From: Veillonella sp. | GTDB lineage: Bacteria; Bacillota; Negativicutes; Veillonellales; Veillonellaceae | Assembly (NCBI RefSeq): GCF_019414865.1 | Contig: NZ_DXLG01000070.1 | Location: forward strand, 1 to 8,206 | Direction of reading: 5' to 3' | DNA: 8,206 nucleotides | Part shown: positions 1 to 5,552 of the stretch, piece after piece | Layout: every line of letters starts with the position of its first letter | How positions within the stretch are numbered: the first letter of the stretch is position 1 | Notes under the pieces: model-generated | What the model was told of the DNA's origin: nothing | Database searches by the model: none | What the model saw: the letters and a program-made list of their open reading frames with translations, nothing else | Program-made: the position numbers and the translations under genes

Positions 1-27
1 GGGCTCGGAGATGTGTATAAGAGACAG
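1..27 (+). other. Residual Nextera read-2 transposase adapter (not genomic)
   Basis: The first 27 bases match the 3' part of the Illumina Nextera read-2 adapter. Bases 9-27 are the full 19-base Tn5 mosaic end, finishing in TAAGAGACAG. Genomic sequence starts at about base 28. This is a library-preparation remnant and should be trimmed before the contig is used. The identification rests on recall of the published adapter sequence, and the match is exact over all 27 bases. Confidence 0.97.
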
Positions 28-41
28 TTTTCAATAATTAT

Positions 42-677
42 TTATTTTTTTACGGTTAGCAAAGTCTTAACTTTAGGGAATATTGCAGCATCATTAGCTT
101 CATCTATAGCTATAAAGCGTGCATTCGGACCAGTATATTTATCATCAAAAAGGCTAATATGTAAAACTTCATTATAAGAATTATTATTAGCTACGCTTTT
201 ATATTTTAATATTCCTTCATATACATTACCTTGTTTAGCTAATGGCGTTACAACTGTGAAAGTACCAAGGATTGGACTATCCCCCTTATTAATAGCAGAG
301 GCAAGTGCACCTAGTGAAGATGGATCTGCATTGACATGCTTAGTTTCACTCATGCGACCAGATAATTGCTTTCCTAATACTACATCACCATATACAGCAT
401 AGTTCATTTCATTTTCGTTTTTAATATTCAATGTAGATACATTAGCAGAGGTAGCACCCGCTTCTATAAACACAGATTTAATATCTTTTTTTGCCTCGCC
501 TGCAAAAAGTGCTTTAGGATTATTTTGATACATTGTAACACCTTCAGGTAATTTAACACCTTGATATGTTACAGTTTGACTTTTATTCAAAACGGACTTA
601 ATGTTTGCTGCAGAACCTATTGCTGGAACAGATACTAATACAGCAGCTGCAGTAGCAAGTAATACTAATTTTTTCAT
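42..677 (-). CDS. Exported protein of unknown function, 211 aa
   Basis: I do not recognise this protein. Residues 1-24 form a classic Sec signal peptide: Lys2-Lys3, a hydrophobic stretch rich in Leu, Val and Ala, then Gly-Ser-Ala-Ala-Asn, with cleavage likely after Ala23 or Ala24. There is no lipobox cysteine, and the protein has no cysteine at all. The mature part of about 187 residues is polar and mixed in charge, with alternating patterns that suggest beta structure, and it has no membrane segment or sorting motif. It is therefore probably a soluble periplasmic or secreted protein. The ATG at 677 is supported by AGAGGAG at 682-688, four bases upstream. The gene follows glnS but is separated from it by a terminator, so it is probably transcribed alone. 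The TAA stop lies only 14 bases from the adapter junction, so the coding frame is complete but its terminator is not visible. Confidence 0.85.
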   Translation of the reverse strand: MKKLVLLATAAAVLVSVPAIGSAANIKSVLNKSQTVTYQGVKLPEGVTMYQNNPKALFAGEAKKDIKSVFIEAGATSANVSTLNIKNENEMNYAVYGDVVLGKQLSGRMSETKHVNADPSSLGALASAINKGDSPILGTFTVVTPLAKQGNVYEGILKYKSVANNNSYNEVLHISLFDDKYTGPNARFIAIDEANDAAIFPKVKTLLTVKK

Positions 678-719
678 ATGTCTCCTCTAGTGAAATGTTA
701 ATGTCACAAACTCTCAACA

Positions 720-747
720 TTTATAGTAACAACACAGTAGTAAAGAA
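720..747 (-). promoter_or_regulatory. Possible promoter of the exported-protein gene
   Basis: On the minus strand TATAAA (720-725) lies 16 bases after TTCTTT (742-747), about 43 bases before the start codon. The -35 match is poor and its bases are also an arm of the glnS terminator. This is a weak prediction. It is offered because the gene has a terminator directly upstream and so needs a promoter within about 60 bases. Confidence 0.3.
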
Positions 748-771
748 CCGCCCTTAATGGAGCGGTTCTTT
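742..771 (-). terminator. Rho-independent terminator after glnS
   Basis: Perfect 10-bp arms at 742-751 and 762-771 (GCGGTTCTTT and its complement) enclose a 10-base loop. The hairpin starts 34 bases after the glnS stop. On the minus strand the descending arm ends in TTCTTTA, which gives only a short U-tract. The other strand is also T-rich after the hairpin, so it could work in both directions. Confidence 0.8.
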
Positions 772-805
772 ATCATTATCTTAGCAACGTATATGACTGA
801 CTAAA

Positions 806-2494
806 TTATTTCTTTTGTGCCTTAGCCCAGCTATCTCGTAACCCAACAATACGGTTCATTACGATATGATTTGGTGTGCTATCTTTATCAGTTACAAAGT
901 AACCTTGGCGCAAGAATTGGAAATGGTCTCCTGGTACAGTATTAGCAAGACATGCTTCCCCTTTACTATGGAATACTTGTAAGGAGTCATGGTTGAAATC
1001 GCCCAAGAAGTCTTTACCATCGGAATCTTCTTTAAGTAAATAATCATATAAGCGAGATTCAATATCTACTGCAGTAGATGCTTCAACCCAGTGCAATGTC
1101 CCTTTTACCTTACGAGTGCAACCGCTACCGCTCTTAGTTTCTGGATCATATGTACAGTGTATTTCTGTAATATTGCCATTTTCATCTTTGATAACATCAG
1201 TACATGTAATGAAGTATGCACCTTTTAAGCGTACTTCTTTACCTGGTGCCAAGCGGAAGAATTTCTTAACTGGCTCTTCCATAAAGTCATTGCGTTCAAT
1301 GTAGATTTCACGACCGAATACAACTTCACGGTTACCCAACTCTTCATTTTCTGGATTATTTTCAACTGTGCAAAGTTCAGTTTGACCTTCTGGATAGTTC
1401 GTAATAACAACTTTCACAGGATCAATAACTACCATAGGACGTGTAGCTTTGAGTTTTAAATCTTCACGGATACAGAACTCAAGCAAAGCAATATCAACAA
1501 CGCTATCAGCTTTAGCGACGCCAATGCGATCGCAGAAATCACGAATTGCTTCTGGCGTGTAACCACGACGACGCAAACCAGAAATAGTAGGCATACGAGG
1601 ATCATCCCAGCCAGCTACGAGACCAGCTTCCACAAGTGCACGCAATTTACGTTTGGACATAACCATTTTAGTTACATTTAAACGAGCAAACTCAATTTGT
1701 TGCGGAATTTCAGTATCATCCCAATCCTCAAGTACCCAATCATACAATGGACGATGAACTTCAAACTCTAAAGTACAGATAGAGTGTGTAATACGTTCGA
1801 TAGCATCTTCAATAGGATGAGCAAAGTCATACATAGGGTAAATCTTCCACTCATTGCCTGTGTTATGATGTTCTGTATTTACAATACGATAAATAACAGG
1901 GTCACGCATAACGATATTAGGATGAGCCATGTCGATTTTTGCACGCAATACCTTTTCACCATCAGCGTATTTACCATCTTTCATTTCTTCGAAGAGTTTC
2001 AAGTTTTCTTCTACGCTACGATCGCGGTATGGGCTATTAACACCAGGTGTAGAGAAATCACCACGGGTTTGTTTAATTTCATCAGCCGTTTGATCATCTA
2101 CATACGCTTTGCCAAGAGTGATTAATTTCTTAGCATATTCGTACATTTGACCAAAATAGTCAGATGCATAACGTGGTTCATCAGTCCAATCAAAGCCGAG
2201 CCATTTTACATCTTCCATGATGGAGTTTACGTATTCAACATCTTCTTTTGCAGGATTCGTATCATCAAAACGAAGATTTGTTAAGCCATTGTACTGTTTG
2301 CCAATACCAAAGTTAAGACAAATAGATTTAGCATGACCAATATGTAAGTAACCATTTGGTTCTGGCGGGAAGCGAGTTAACACACGACCACCGTATTTGC
2401 CAGTTTCGTTATCTTTGTTGATGATAGCTTCGATAAAGTTAACAGACACAACTTCTTCAGGAGCTACAGTTTTTTCAATATCTTTATGTTCCAA
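806..2494 (-). CDS. glnS: Glutaminyl-tRNA synthetase (glutamine--tRNA ligase)
   Basis: This class I aminoacyl-tRNA synthetase charges tRNA-Gln with glutamine in the cytoplasm, using ATP. The HIGH signature lies at residues 51-54 within PPEPNGYLHIGH, followed by DDTNP at 77-81 and the KMSKS-type loop VMSKR at 278-282. The EHH-TGN and IYPMYDF segments typical of GlnRS lie between them. The C-terminal half, from about residue 330, is the beta-barrel anticodon-binding region that separates GlnRS from bacterial GluRS. Length is 562 aa, against about 554 in E. coli, so it is full length. I chose the TTG at 2494 because GGAGG (2503-2507) lies eight bases upstream of it. The in-frame ATG at 2509, which would add five residues, has no ribosome binding site. 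A weak extended -10 lies upstream and a terminator follows. Many Firmicutes make Gln-tRNA only by the GatCAB route, so a true GlnRS gives some lineage information. Confidence 0.97.
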   Translation of the reverse strand: MEHKDIEKTVAPEEVVSVNFIEAIINKDNETGKYGGRVLTRFPPEPNGYLHIGHAKSICLNFGIGKQYNGLTNLRFDDTNPAKEDVEYVNSIMEDVKWLGFDWTDEPRYASDYFGQMYEYAKKLITLGKAYVDDQTADEIKQTRGDFSTPGVNSPYRDRSVEENLKLFEEMKDGKYADGEKVLRAKIDMAHPNIVMRDPVIYRIVNTEHHNTGNEWKIYPMYDFAHPIEDAIERITHSICTLEFEVHRPLYDWVLEDWDDTEIPQQIEFARLNVTKMVMSKRKLRALVEAGLVAGWDDPRMPTISGLRRRGYTPEAIRDFCDRIGVAKADSVVDIALLEFCIREDLKLKATRPMVVIDPVKVVITNYPEGQTELCTVENNPENEELGNREVVFGREIYIERNDFMEEPVKKFFRLAPGKEVRLKGAYFITCTDVIKDENGNITEIHCTYDPETKSGSGCTRKVKGTLHWVEASTAVDIESRLYDYLLKEDSDGKDFLGDFNHDSLQVFHSKGEACLANTVPGDHFQFLRQGYFVTDKDSTPNHIVMNRIVGLRDSWAKAQKK

Positions 2495-2502
2495 CGTTCT
2501 AA

Positions 2503-2507
2503 CCTCC
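2503..2507 (-). promoter_or_regulatory. Shine-Dalgarno that places the glnS start at TTG
   Basis: The minus strand reads ATGGAGGTTAGAACGTTG. GGAGG lies eight bases before the TTG at 2494, an ideal spacing. It overlaps the last base of the upstream ATG (2507-2509) and so cannot serve that ATG. The sequence before that ATG (ATATTTATCCT) has no purine-rich ribosome site. Confidence 0.75.
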
Positions 2508-2526
2508 ATAGGATAAATATTCTTTT

Positions 2527-2535
2527 ATTTTACCA
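2527..2535 (-). promoter_or_regulatory. Extended -10 promoter candidate for glnS
   Basis: The minus strand carries TGGTAAAAT, a TGn extension plus a -10 that matches TATAAT at five of six bases. No good -35 is visible, as is common for extended -10 promoters. The implied transcript start near 2520 leaves room for the GGAGG leader before the TTG start. Confidence 0.45.
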
Positions 2536-2576
2536 TATTTTGCATAATACCGCATATCTTTTGAGGTCTTGTGATA

Positions 2577-3626
2577 TTAGTCGAAATCAGCTAAGTCTAT
2601 ACCAGCTTTTTTAAGCTCTTCTAAGGCAGACTCTACATCCATTTCTGGTTTCTTATAGTTAACTTCTTCATTAACACAGGTCTTTAATGGTTTCTTATGA
2701 ACGCCAGCAATAATATTGTCAGCCGTCAAAATAGACATATCATAACGCGTACGATCAGTATAAGAACCAATATGTGGTACGATAAGACAGTTCTCAACAT
2801 CCAATAATGGATGATCTGCTGGCAATGGCTCTGGATCAGTTACGTCAAGTGCTGCGTAATCGATTTCACCTGTTTTTAGGGCATTAATCAAAGCATCTGT
2901 ATCAACGATAGGTCCACGGCCAACATTAACAAACAATGCAGTATTCTTCATTTTTTTGAAGAATGCTTCATCACACATGTGATATGTTTCATCTGTTAGT
3001 GGAGCCATCACACAAACTACATCACTAGTAGCTAACAAGTCATCTAATTCCATATACGTAGTTTTATGAATCTTGTCATCAATACGCTGATTACGATTAT
3101 GGTATACCACAGTCATACCGAATGCACGGGCACGACGTGAAATAGATACACCAATAGCGCCCATACCAATAATACCAAGGGTGCGGCGACTTAAATCAAA
3201 TCCCTTAATATTAGATGGTCTTTGAGCCCAGCGTCCTTCTTTTACGAAATTAGCATTTTCCAGAATACGACGACTAGCAGTGGCAATCAATGTAAAAGCA
3301 AGCTCTGCTACGGTTTCATTAAGAACACCTGGCGTATTGCCATAAGGAATGCCTGCTGCTGTTAATTCATCAATTTTTACATTATCATACCCCACAGCTG
3401 CTTGAGCAATAACCTTTAAATTAGGTGCATTTTTTACAAGATCACCGTCTACATCTAAAGGGCGAACACACCACAAACCATCCGCATCAACGAGCCATTC
3501 CTTTAATGTCTCACGAGGCATTACAGTCTTTTCAGTCCATTGGCGCACATCTACGTGCTCTTTTAAATAAGCAATTGCATCTTTACGGACTAAACCGTTT
3601 ACAACAACTAGAGGTTTTTTTTCCAT
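2577..3626 (-). CDS. D-isomer-specific 2-hydroxyacid dehydrogenase, glyoxylate/hydroxypyruvate reductase-like
   Basis: This is a cytoplasmic oxidoreductase that reversibly reduces a 2-oxoacid to a D-2-hydroxyacid. The catalytic domain is split (about residues 1-100 and 285-320) around a Rossmann domain. The dinucleotide motif GMGAIG is at 154-159. The catalytic set is present: Arg237 in NVGRGP, Glu266 in DPEP and His285 in PHIGS. After the second Rossmann strand the sequence reads VYHNR (174-178) instead of ending in an acidic residue. In this family that usually favours NADP(H), as in glyoxylate, hydroxypyruvate or 2-ketogluconate reductases; the actual substrate cannot be read from sequence. 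At 349 aa it is longer than the usual 310-330 because of a charged tail from about 324. The ATG at 3626 has GGAGG ten bases upstream. No terminator is visible before glnS, so read-through is possible. Confidence 0.93.
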   Translation of the reverse strand: MEKKPLVVVNGLVRKDAIAYLKEHVDVRQWTEKTVMPRETLKEWLVDADGLWCVRPLDVDGDLVKNAPNLKVIAQAAVGYDNVKIDELTAAGIPYGNTPGVLNETVAELAFTLIATASRRILENANFVKEGRWAQRPSNIKGFDLSRRTLGIIGMGAIGVSISRRARAFGMTVVYHNRNQRIDDKIHKTTYMELDDLLATSDVVCVMAPLTDETYHMCDEAFFKKMKNTALFVNVGRGPIVDTDALINALKTGEIDYAALDVTDPEPLPADHPLLDVENCLIVPHIGSYTDRTRYDMSILTADNIIAGVHKKPLKTCVNEEVNYKKPEMDVESALEELKKAGIDLADFD

Positions 3627-3650
3627 ATGTATAAGTCCTCCAAAAACGTC

Positions 3651-3720
3651 TTATAATACACGCCCAAGAATTTCGCATAAAAGTTAATATTATATATTTC
3701 TATTATATACTTATATTTTA
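3651..3720 (-). promoter_or_regulatory. AT-rich promoter region of the hydroxyacid dehydrogenase gene
   Basis: The gap upstream of the gene is strongly AT-rich. On the minus strand it contains exact TATAAT hexamers at 3689-3694 and 3702-3707 and a TATTAT at 3653-3658. None has a convincing -35 at 16-18 bases, so I cannot choose the true promoter. I take the region as a whole as the likely start of transcription, since a strong terminator lies just upstream. Confidence 0.4.
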
Positions 3721-3746
3721 TACTAGAAAGCTGGCGTAATACAACA

Positions 3747-3778
3747 AAAAGGAGTAAGGCCTAGGCCTTACTCCTTTT
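3747..3778 (-). terminator. Strong rho-independent terminator after mscL, perfect 32-base palindrome
   Basis: Fourteen-bp perfect arms (3747-3760 and 3765-3778) surround a central CTAG. On the minus strand the stem ends in CTCCTTTTTGTTG, a good U-tract. The hairpin begins 19 bases past the mscL stop. The flanks are A- and T-rich on both sides, so it can terminate in both directions. Confidence 0.9.
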
Positions 3779-3797
3779 ATGTAGCTTTAAATTTGAA

Positions 3798-4265
3798 TTA
3801 TTTCAAATCTGCTGTACAGTTAGGACATTTAACTGCATCAATGTGAATTTCTGTTTTACAGAATGGACATTCTTTAGTTGTAGGTGCTTCAGCAGCTTCT
3901 TCTTCTTTCGCGTTTTTCATCATTTTAGCTAATGCGCGAACCATCAAGAATACAACGAACGCCAAGATTAAGAATTGAATCAAATCAGTAATAAATGTAC
4001 CGTATGGCAATACAGAACCAACTGCACGAGCTGTATTAATATCAGCACCAGACATAAATGCATCTTTAGATGCAGCATTTAATGGCAAGTACAAGTTACT
4101 GAAATCAATACCGCCTGTGAACAAGCTGATAATAGGCATGAACAAGTTGCTTACAACGGAGTTAACCAACGCTGTGAAAGCAGCCCCAATAATCATACCA
4201 ATAGCAAGGTCCATCATGTTACCTTTGAATGCAAAAGCTTTAAAATCGTTCAAAAAATCTTTCAT
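3798..4265 (-). CDS. mscL: Large-conductance mechanosensitive channel MscL with C-terminal zinc-ribbon-like tail
   Basis: MscL is a homopentameric inner-membrane channel that opens under high membrane tension and releases solutes after hypo-osmotic shock. The N-terminal amphipathic helix (FLNDFKAFAFKGN, residues 4-16) leads into TM1 (about 17-46), with the conserved pattern DLAIGMIIGAAF at 19-30 and a MP pair at 43-44. A periplasmic loop follows at about 50-87 and TM2 at about 88-112. Basic residues then lead into a cytoplasmic linker rich in Glu and Ala. The last part departs from the textbook protein. In place of the usual short C-terminal helix, residues 133-150 carry two CxxC pairs (Cys133/136 and Cys147/150), a zinc-ribbon pattern. 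Length is 155 aa against 136 in E. coli. The ATG at 4265 has AGGAG ten bases upstream. The gene has its own near-consensus promoter and strong terminator, so it is a single-gene unit. Confidence 0.96.
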   Translation of the reverse strand: MKDFLNDFKAFAFKGNMMDLAIGMIIGAAFTALVNSVVSNLFMPIISLFTGGIDFSNLYLPLNAASKDAFMSGADINTARAVGSVLPYGTFITDLIQFLILAFVVFLMVRALAKMMKNAKEEEAAEAPTTKECPFCKTEIHIDAVKCPNCTADLK

Positions 4266-4318
4266 GTTCTCACTACTCCTAGATACACTTAATTGAGAAT
4301 GCGTTAATAACTGTACTA

Positions 4319-4347
4319 ATCATAAAGGAAAGATGAAGAGATGTCAA
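4319..4347 (-). promoter_or_regulatory. Near-consensus sigma-70 promoter of mscL
   Basis: On the minus strand a perfect -35, TTGACA (4342-4347), is followed after exactly 17 bases by TATGAT (4319-4324, five of six matches). The predicted transcript start near 4312 gives a leader of about 46 bases. This is the best promoter in the window and suggests steady housekeeping-factor expression. Confidence 0.85.
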
Positions 4348-4449
4348 GAATTTTCGATGTAGTCTTTCGAATTTATTTAATATAGTTTTTCATAATCCTA
4401 TCTATTATTGTAACAAACCAGTAATCATGCGTATTTTTCGCACCATGTT

Positions 4450-4481
4450 AAAAGGTGCCAATCACGAATGTGATTAGCACC
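4450..4481 (-). terminator. Rho-independent terminator after the EamA transporter gene
   Basis: The hairpin at 4454-4481 has an outer GGTGC/GCACC stem, one C-A mismatch, an inner AATCAC/GTGATT stem and a GAAT tetraloop on the plus strand. On the minus strand it ends in GGCACC followed by TTTT (4450-4453). It begins 41 bases after the stop codon. Confidence 0.85.
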
Positions 4482-4522
4482 TCTACTGTCATACAACGTC
4501 TATTATTGTATAGATTCGACAA

Positions 4523-5410
4523 TTATTTAATTTTATCCTCTATAACCTTTCCTTCTTGTAAAGGTCCACTTTGTTCTTTGAGGCGAGCCAACATAACAGA
4601 AGATACGAACATCGCCACACCAGCGCCTATCGTTTCAATAGATAAGCTTTCACCAAAGAACAAGAAGCCGTAGAAGGAACTGATGAATACACCAACATAT
4701 TGTAAGAATTGTGCCACTACAGCGTTAGTTGTAACAAAGGCACCAGTCAAGAAGAACTGAGCCACTACACTTATACCACCAATCGCCAAGATGATAAGCC
4801 AATCTGTGCCTTGAGGCATAACGAGTTTGTCAGTTGTAACAAGCCCTGCAATCATACCTGTAATCATAAAATACGCCATAATTTCGAAATTACTATGTTT
4901 ACCTCGCTTAGATATAAGGCGAATCGTTGTATACGCAGCCGCAGATAAAGCAGCCCCTAAAATAGCTACTAAGGCGAACCAAGTAAAGCCGGTAAAGCTA
5001 AATGGATTTACCATAACCATTACAGCTACAAAGATCAAAAGAAGCCATTTACCAGCCCCTTTAGGTACCCGTTCTTTAAGAAATAAGGCGCTAAATATCA
5101 ATACAAATATACCTGAGGTTTGAAATAAAATCGTTGCATCAGATAACTTTAAATGCACTAAGGCAATAAAGTTACAAACCATGCCAAAGCCGCCGTATAA
5201 ACCGCGCATTAGTAGATGTCCTCTATCTTCTTTAGAGAATCGGATGCCTTGGGTATACATAACGATAAGAACCGCTACCGTACCAAATAAGCCGCGGAAA
5301 AAGGCAATTTCCCCAGAAGGAATATTAGAGCCTAGCATCTTTACGAATAAATTCATCGTACTCAACAAAAGAGCCGATAGCAATGCGTACATAAGGCCTT
5401 TTTTAGCCAT
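4523..5410 (-). CDS. EamA-family DMT-superfamily transporter, 10 membrane segments
   Basis: This is an inner-membrane drug/metabolite-type transporter. Two EamA repeats of five helices are visible. Approximate segments are 5-24, 33-53, 66-87, 92-111, 121-137, 142-163, 176-193, 204-226, 232-252 and 258-277. Each repeat closes with the usual motif before its last helix: FLKER at 110-114 and FFGES at 251-255. Length (295 aa) is normal for the family. The polar C-terminal tail (about 278-295) is cytoplasmic. The ATG at 5410 has GGGAGG four bases upstream, a slightly tight spacing. Substrates in this family range from amino acids (the threonine/homoserine exporter RhtA) to nucleosides and S-adenosylmethionine. 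Lying next to thrC hints at an amino acid, but the two are separated by a terminator, so this is only a guess. A 16-base dyad in the upstream region suggests specific regulation. Confidence 0.92.
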   Translation of the reverse strand: MAKKGLMYALLSALLLSTMNLFVKMLGSNIPSGEIAFFRGLFGTVAVLIVMYTQGIRFSKEDRGHLLMRGLYGGFGMVCNFIALVHLKLSDATILFQTSGIFVLIFSALFLKERVPKGAGKWLLLIFVAVMVMVNPFSFTGFTWFALVAILGAALSAAAYTTIRLISKRGKHSNFEIMAYFMITGMIAGLVTTDKLVMPQGTDWLIILAIGGISVVAQFFLTGAFVTTNAVVAQFLQYVGVFISSFYGFLFFGESLSIETIGAGVAMFVSSVMLARLKEQSGPLQEGKVIEDKIK

Positions 5411-5439
5411 ACTACCTCCCTATACACTTCTACTATAAT

Positions 5440-5455
5440 GTAACTACATAGTTAC
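5440..5455. promoter_or_regulatory. Dyad upstream of the EamA gene, candidate operator
   Basis: GTAACTACATAGTTAC is a perfect inverted repeat with 7-base arms and a 2-base centre, ending 30 bases before the EamA start codon. A TATAGT-like -10 lies beside it on the minus strand (5433-5438), so a bound dimer could block RNA polymerase. No T-tract follows, so it is not a terminator. A related half-site, TACATAGTTTAC, occurs at 5496-5507. The size and symmetry suit a dimeric winged-helix regulator (MarR or HxlR type), but no such gene is in the window. Confidence 0.45.
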
Positions 5456-5520
5456 TGCCTGTATTATCTATATAAGCAATCCGATATACAGGAGATACAT
5501 AGTTTACAAAATCAAAATAT

Positions 5521-5548
5521 ATGCCGCCCTTCTAATGAAAGGCGGCAT
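5521..5548 (-). terminator. Rho-independent terminator after thrC
   Basis: GC-rich 8-bp arms ATGCCGCC (5521-5528) and GGCGGCAT (5541-5548) have a 12-base middle that may extend the stem past one mismatch. The hairpin begins four bases after the thrC stop. The minus strand continues ATATTTTGATTTTG, an interrupted U-tract. Confidence 0.85.
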
Positions 5549-5552
5549 CATA

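Noticed and set aside
1784..2125. A 113-codon plus-strand frame with hydrophobic stretches inside glnS
   Set aside because: It is the complement of conserved GlnRS core codons. The apparent hydrophobicity is a reading-frame shadow.
3747..3778. The 32-base palindrome as an operator or recombination site
   Set aside because: The A- and T-rich flanks, the U-tract and its position 19 bases after the mscL stop make a bidirectional terminator the simpler reading.
4385..4410. A six-codon leader-like minus-strand frame upstream of mscL (ATG AAA AAC TAT ATT AAA stop)
   Set aside because: It lies upstream of the strong mscL promoter, so it would not be on the main mscL transcript. Its ribosome site is weak and there is no attenuator structure after it.
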